A stretch of 64,000 nucleotides of DNA, taken from positions 144,371 to 208,370 of the forward strand of contig CAWGRQ010000038.1 of the NCBI GenBank assembly GCA_963824985.1, given 5' to 3'. The position numbers and the translations under genes are program-made. Shown piece after piece: positions 61,156-64,000 of this stretch; the first letter of the stretch is position 1, and each line of letters begins with the position of its first letter. The DNA comes from JAFNAG01 sp963824985 (GTDB lineage Bacteria > Acidobacteriota > UBA6911). The notes beneath the pieces were generated by a model, which was not told the origin of the DNA, did no database searches, and worked only from the letters and a program-made list of their open reading frames with translations.

Positions 61156-61681
61156 TTATGGGTCGGGGGACCAATTCATGGGATTATCAAGGATGTACTC
61201 CCGGATGCGCTCCCAATCATCGGCATCCCGGATGATATGATCGTAATAATTGCGCTGCCACACCCGAAAACGCGGCTTATTGAGCCGTCGTCGAATCCTG
61301 CTCGTGACCGCTCCCTTATAATTCCCGATAATTGCCCCCGCCGATCCCCGCCGCGGCCCGGTCGGCCGCGTCGAACCTCTTCGGCCTCGTAGGGGCAACC
61401 GGCAGGTCGCCCGCCTCTTCCATAATGATAAGGATCCCGTGCATATGATTCGGCATTACCTCGAATTCCCCTAACCTCACCCCCGGGCGCAACGATGGCG
61501 TTTTCATCCACTCCTCAAGTGCAATCTCACCCAGATTGTTCAGCTGCATCTTGCCCGAGCGCACGGTTCCAAAGATGCAACGTTGGCGGTAAGTGCAGAG
61601 AGTTATGTAATAAGCTCCGGAACCCGAGTAATCGAAGCCACGCGGGCGATGGGATACGCGATAGGATTTGGCGGTTCGCAT
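61156..61681 (-). pseudogene. RAYT: REP-associated tyrosine transposase, one frameshift
   Basis: The first frame (61681-61316) contains GAYYITLCTYRQRCIFGTV and the HUH metal site VMPNHMHGILIIM. The second frame (61398-61156) has GAIIGNYKGAVTSRI and the catalytic-Tyr helix NYYDHIIRDADDWERIREYI. A G5 run at about 61335-61339 marks the break (one surplus base). Between the two parts lies a GDLPVAPTRP segment, encoded by a REP copy (61388-61415). Y1 single-strand transposases of this type mobilise REP palindromes, and this one is flanked by REPs on both sides. Confidence 0.85.
61388..61415. repeat. REP-like palindrome inside the RAYT coding region
   Basis: On the minus strand the copy reads GGCGGGCGACCTGCCGGTTG followed by CCCCTACG. 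It encodes GDLPVAPT in frame, so it adds a short loop to the transposase rather than breaking it. Confidence 0.8.
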
Positions 61682-61725
61682 ACCAATATAACTGCAAGGT
61701 ATGCGGATTGAGCGAAATAATCTGC

Positions 61726-61752
61726 GGGCAACCTGCCGGTCGCCCCTACAGG
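61726..61752. repeat. REP-like palindrome flanking the RAYT gene (5' side)
   Basis: GGGCAACCTGCCGGTCGCCC followed by CTACAGG, in the same orientation as the copy at 61084-61110. Confidence 0.85.
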
Positions 61753-61806
61753 GGGACAGGGCGGAATTGTGTAACCGACGACCGGGAGGTCATGTATTTG
61801 GGGGGA

Positions 61807-61841
61807 GATCGGTGACAGGGCTCACGCCCCTGTCACCGATC
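61807..61841. terminator. Perfect 14-bp hairpin after the M28 peptidase gene
   Basis: GATCGGTGACAGGG (61807-61820) and its exact complement (61828-61841) enclose a 7-nt loop, 8 nt past the peptidase stop. No strong U-run follows on the minus strand, so it is a probable rather than certain terminator. Confidence 0.6.
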
Positions 61842-61849
61842 CATTTCTG

Positions 61850-63849
61850 CTAAAACGGCATGCCCGGCAGCGGCGGCAGCACTGGGGTCAGCTTACCCCA
61901 GCCCTGAGCCTGAACGTTTTTCATGTCATTGATCAGCTGTTCAGGGAGCTTGTCATTCAGCCTGGGCCGCGTGGCCGCATTGGCCACAACCCACCCGATG
62001 GCGGCTACCGTTCGGGTGACCTTCTGCATCAGCAGGTAGTCGAGCTTTTCGGGACTGTCGGTGACACGATGATAGTCCGAGTGCAGCCCGCTGGTGAAAA
62101 AGGCAACCGGGATCCCCATCTTGGCAAAGTTGTAGTGATCGCTGCGATAGAAGATCCGCTGGCCATTTGGCTGAGGCCCCAGGTTGTCATGCGTGTCATC
62201 CGGCGCGGTGACGTCGTAGAAGTGGTTGAAATTCAGTTTTTGATAGGAACCGTTCACCGTTTCCATGGTCTTGCCCAGATCGTCGCTGCTGATATTGGGG
62301 CCAACCACGAAGATCTCGTTTTCCTCAACCAGCTTGTACTGGGGCGGATCGACATAACCCGGCGTCTTGTGACGGCCGATCATGTCCTTGTTGAGGTTCA
62401 GGACCACCTTGCTGATATGAACCGGGGGAACTGACTTGAAATCTGAGACCCCCAGAGCCCTTCTCCTCGCCCGCAACCCACAGGAAAATCATCGTTCTCT
62501 TGGGCCTCATCCCTTTGGCCGCCCCCTCCTGATAGGTTCGCGCCATTGCCATAAGGGCAGCGCACCCGGAGGCATCATCATCCGCGCCGTTGGCAATGCC
62601 GTCGCCATTGGCATCGGGATTGCTCAGCCCGATATGATCGAGATGAGCGCTGAAGACCACGAATTCGTTCTTCAGCACCGGATCACCCCCTCAACCATGG
62701 CGATTACGTTCTCCGCGTGATTGTGATCACGTCGCCGCAATTGTCAGGCTCAGCTTCTTCCCGGCATTGAATTCGAAGGACTCCAGTCTGGCAATGGCAG
62801 TGGCGCCTTCGAATACCTGAACCGCGTTCAGTTTCTTACGGTATTCTGGAACAGGGCGTTGGTGGACTCGAGGCCTGCGGTGATCGTTGGCACCGATGCC
62901 GGCCGGGCAGCCTGGAATTTCACCACCTGGTAGGAGGGGCCATTGAGCCCGGGACCGCGTCCGCCCCCTGCATTGGGATTTGCCATGGTCGACAGCTGCT
63001 GGAAGCTCGGTACCATAATGATTCCCAGTGCGCCGTTCTTGGCCGCATAGCCCTGCGGGGTTACGAAGTCGGTGTTCTCGATCCCAAGCGGGTTAGGGAC
63101 CCGCTCCCCGCCCGCGCCCGCCGCCTCCGGCGCCTGCTCCGGCACCACGGGCCGCGGCCGCAGCCAGCTCCGGAGGCAGTCCGGCAACCACCATGATCTT
63201 GCCGCGGACATCCATGCCTTCATCAGATGGTGTTGGTCTTGTTGATCACATAGCCGTTGCAGACAAACACCAGCTGAGCTTCGGCGATAGCTGCCGGCGC
63301 GGCTGCCCCGCCACCTCTCCCACCACCCCCGAACCCGCCTCCGATCGTCCATTGCGTCGCATAATCAAAACTGCGCGGACCCGCATTGGCGCCTGCAGCG
63401 CCGCCGCCCAGGCCGCCGAAACCGCCACCCCCGGCCCCGCCGCGGCCACCGCGCGCCGGCGGCGGCGGAATCGTCAGGGAGAGCTTCATGCCCGCCACAT
63501 CAAGCTGGTTGCTTACCAGCTCGATCGGCATGAGGTAGGATTGCAGCGGCCCGTCGGTACCCTCGGTGCTGCCGCCGGGCTTGAGACCCCATTCCTTCAT
63601 ATGGCTGGCAATGTACAGCGCCGCGGCATCGTAGCCGCGAGACGGAAGGTTGCGCCCTTCCATCTGATCCGAAGCCAGAAAATAGTCGTAAACCTTCAAT
63701 TCGTCTTCGGTGATGGCGTCGGCATTGCCGTAGGCCGCAACCGCGGACTTCTTGTTGCTTGATTTGGATTGTTGCGGCGCGGCTACACTCCACGCCAGGC
63801 TGAACAACAGCAGGCCTGCGAAGGCCAGGGTCACCGGAATTCTACGCAT
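61850..63849 (-). pseudogene. M28-family zinc aminopeptidase, exported, with multiple frameshifts
   Basis: From ATG 63849 a signal peptide (PVTLAFAGLLLFSLAWSVAA) and N-terminal part are read to ~63223. A PA-like domain then continues in another frame (FVTPQGYAAKNGALGIIMVP, 63352-62828). The catalytic domain is split: FVVFSAHLDHIGLSNPDANG, GADDDASGCAALMAMARTYQ and AGEEKGSGG lie before ~62440, then LNKDMIGRHK, DHYNFAKMGIPVAFFTSGLH and SDYHRVTDSPEKLDYLL. All zinc ligands of M28 enzymes (His, Asp, Glu, Asp, His) are present once the frames are joined. A Gly/Ala/Pro-rich insert (PPPPARGGRGGAGGGGFGGL) precedes the PA domain. At least four indels separate the pieces. Confidence 0.83.
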
Positions 63850-64000
63850 ACGGGTCCTCAATCGATTATGGGTTGCTTTTTCAGAATGGCGAAGGATACC
63901 ACCCGCAGAAGGGATATTCACACCGAAATGTGTCACCAACTAAAGCATCCGGAGTCAGCAACGCCAGGAGCTGATCACGCCGTGACCGCCCTCTGTGGCC
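63850..64000. other. Window end, upstream of the M28 gene
   Basis: Nothing recognisable; the promoter of the peptidase gene should lie here or beyond the edge. Confidence 0.4.

Overview
The window looks like one contig from a GC-rich Gram-negative bacterium, most likely an acidobacterium (Acidobacteriota). The basis is an unfragmented E. coli-type tRNA-Thr/Tyr/Gly/Thr-tuf operon, a type II secretion (T2SS) operon whose inner-membrane platform is PilM/PilN/PilO-like, exported DUF1573, FG-GAP and M28-peptidase proteins, and the style of the genes. The phylum call is inference; the gene-family calls rest on motifs visible in the translations.

Layout. 1-790 (minus): tuf start and four tRNAs with their promoter. 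0.9-12.5 kb (minus): a surface-polysaccharide cluster with methyltransferases, two GT-39-type membrane glycosyltransferases, two GT-2 glycosyltransferases and a LegB-like 4,6-dehydratase. It is interrupted by a Phd-VapC toxin-antitoxin pair whose -10 box sits in the loop of a perfect 17-bp palindrome. 12.7-19.5 kb: a large exported protein, a DUF1573 protein, and an ECF sigma/anti-sigma pair followed by a small helical exported protein and an FG-GAP protein. 19.9-33.5 kb (minus): ECF sigma, anti-sigma, an exported protein, then gspE-F-G-H-I-J-K, PilMN-like, PilO-like, GspC-like and secretin gspD, apparently one transcription unit. 33.6-39.5 kb: guaB, secA, an M23 endopeptidase and tmRNA (tag ADTQLALAA). 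39.8-43.5 kb: VapBC and an NtrY/NtrC-like two-component pair whose regulator carries GAFTDA instead of GAFTGA. 43.5-48.2 kb (minus): sucC-sucD-ndk and mrp-GT-9. 48.3-64 kb: methyltransferases, gamma-glutamyltransferase, a Cache sensor, a decayed macA-lolD-macB export cluster, a SpoIIE-type phosphatase, a Tat-exported aldo/keto reductase with ferredoxin-like cysteines, and a strongly frameshifted tail with a RAYT transposase and an M28 peptidase.

The working theme is envelope and secretion: an ECF sigma/anti-sigma pair heads the secretion operon, a second pair controls exported proteins just beyond gspD, and Sec, murein hydrolase and polysaccharide genes surround them.

Two features cut across the window. 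First, there are several families of short inverted-repeat elements: four related MITE-like elements with 'CCACGGATT' ends, palindromes, and RAYT-type REPs. Some of these have entered coding sequence and supply stop codons or extra residues. Second, many reading-frame breaks occur, some beside G/C homopolymers. These may be sequencing or assembly indels, true pseudogenes or phase-variable tracts; the sequence alone cannot decide.
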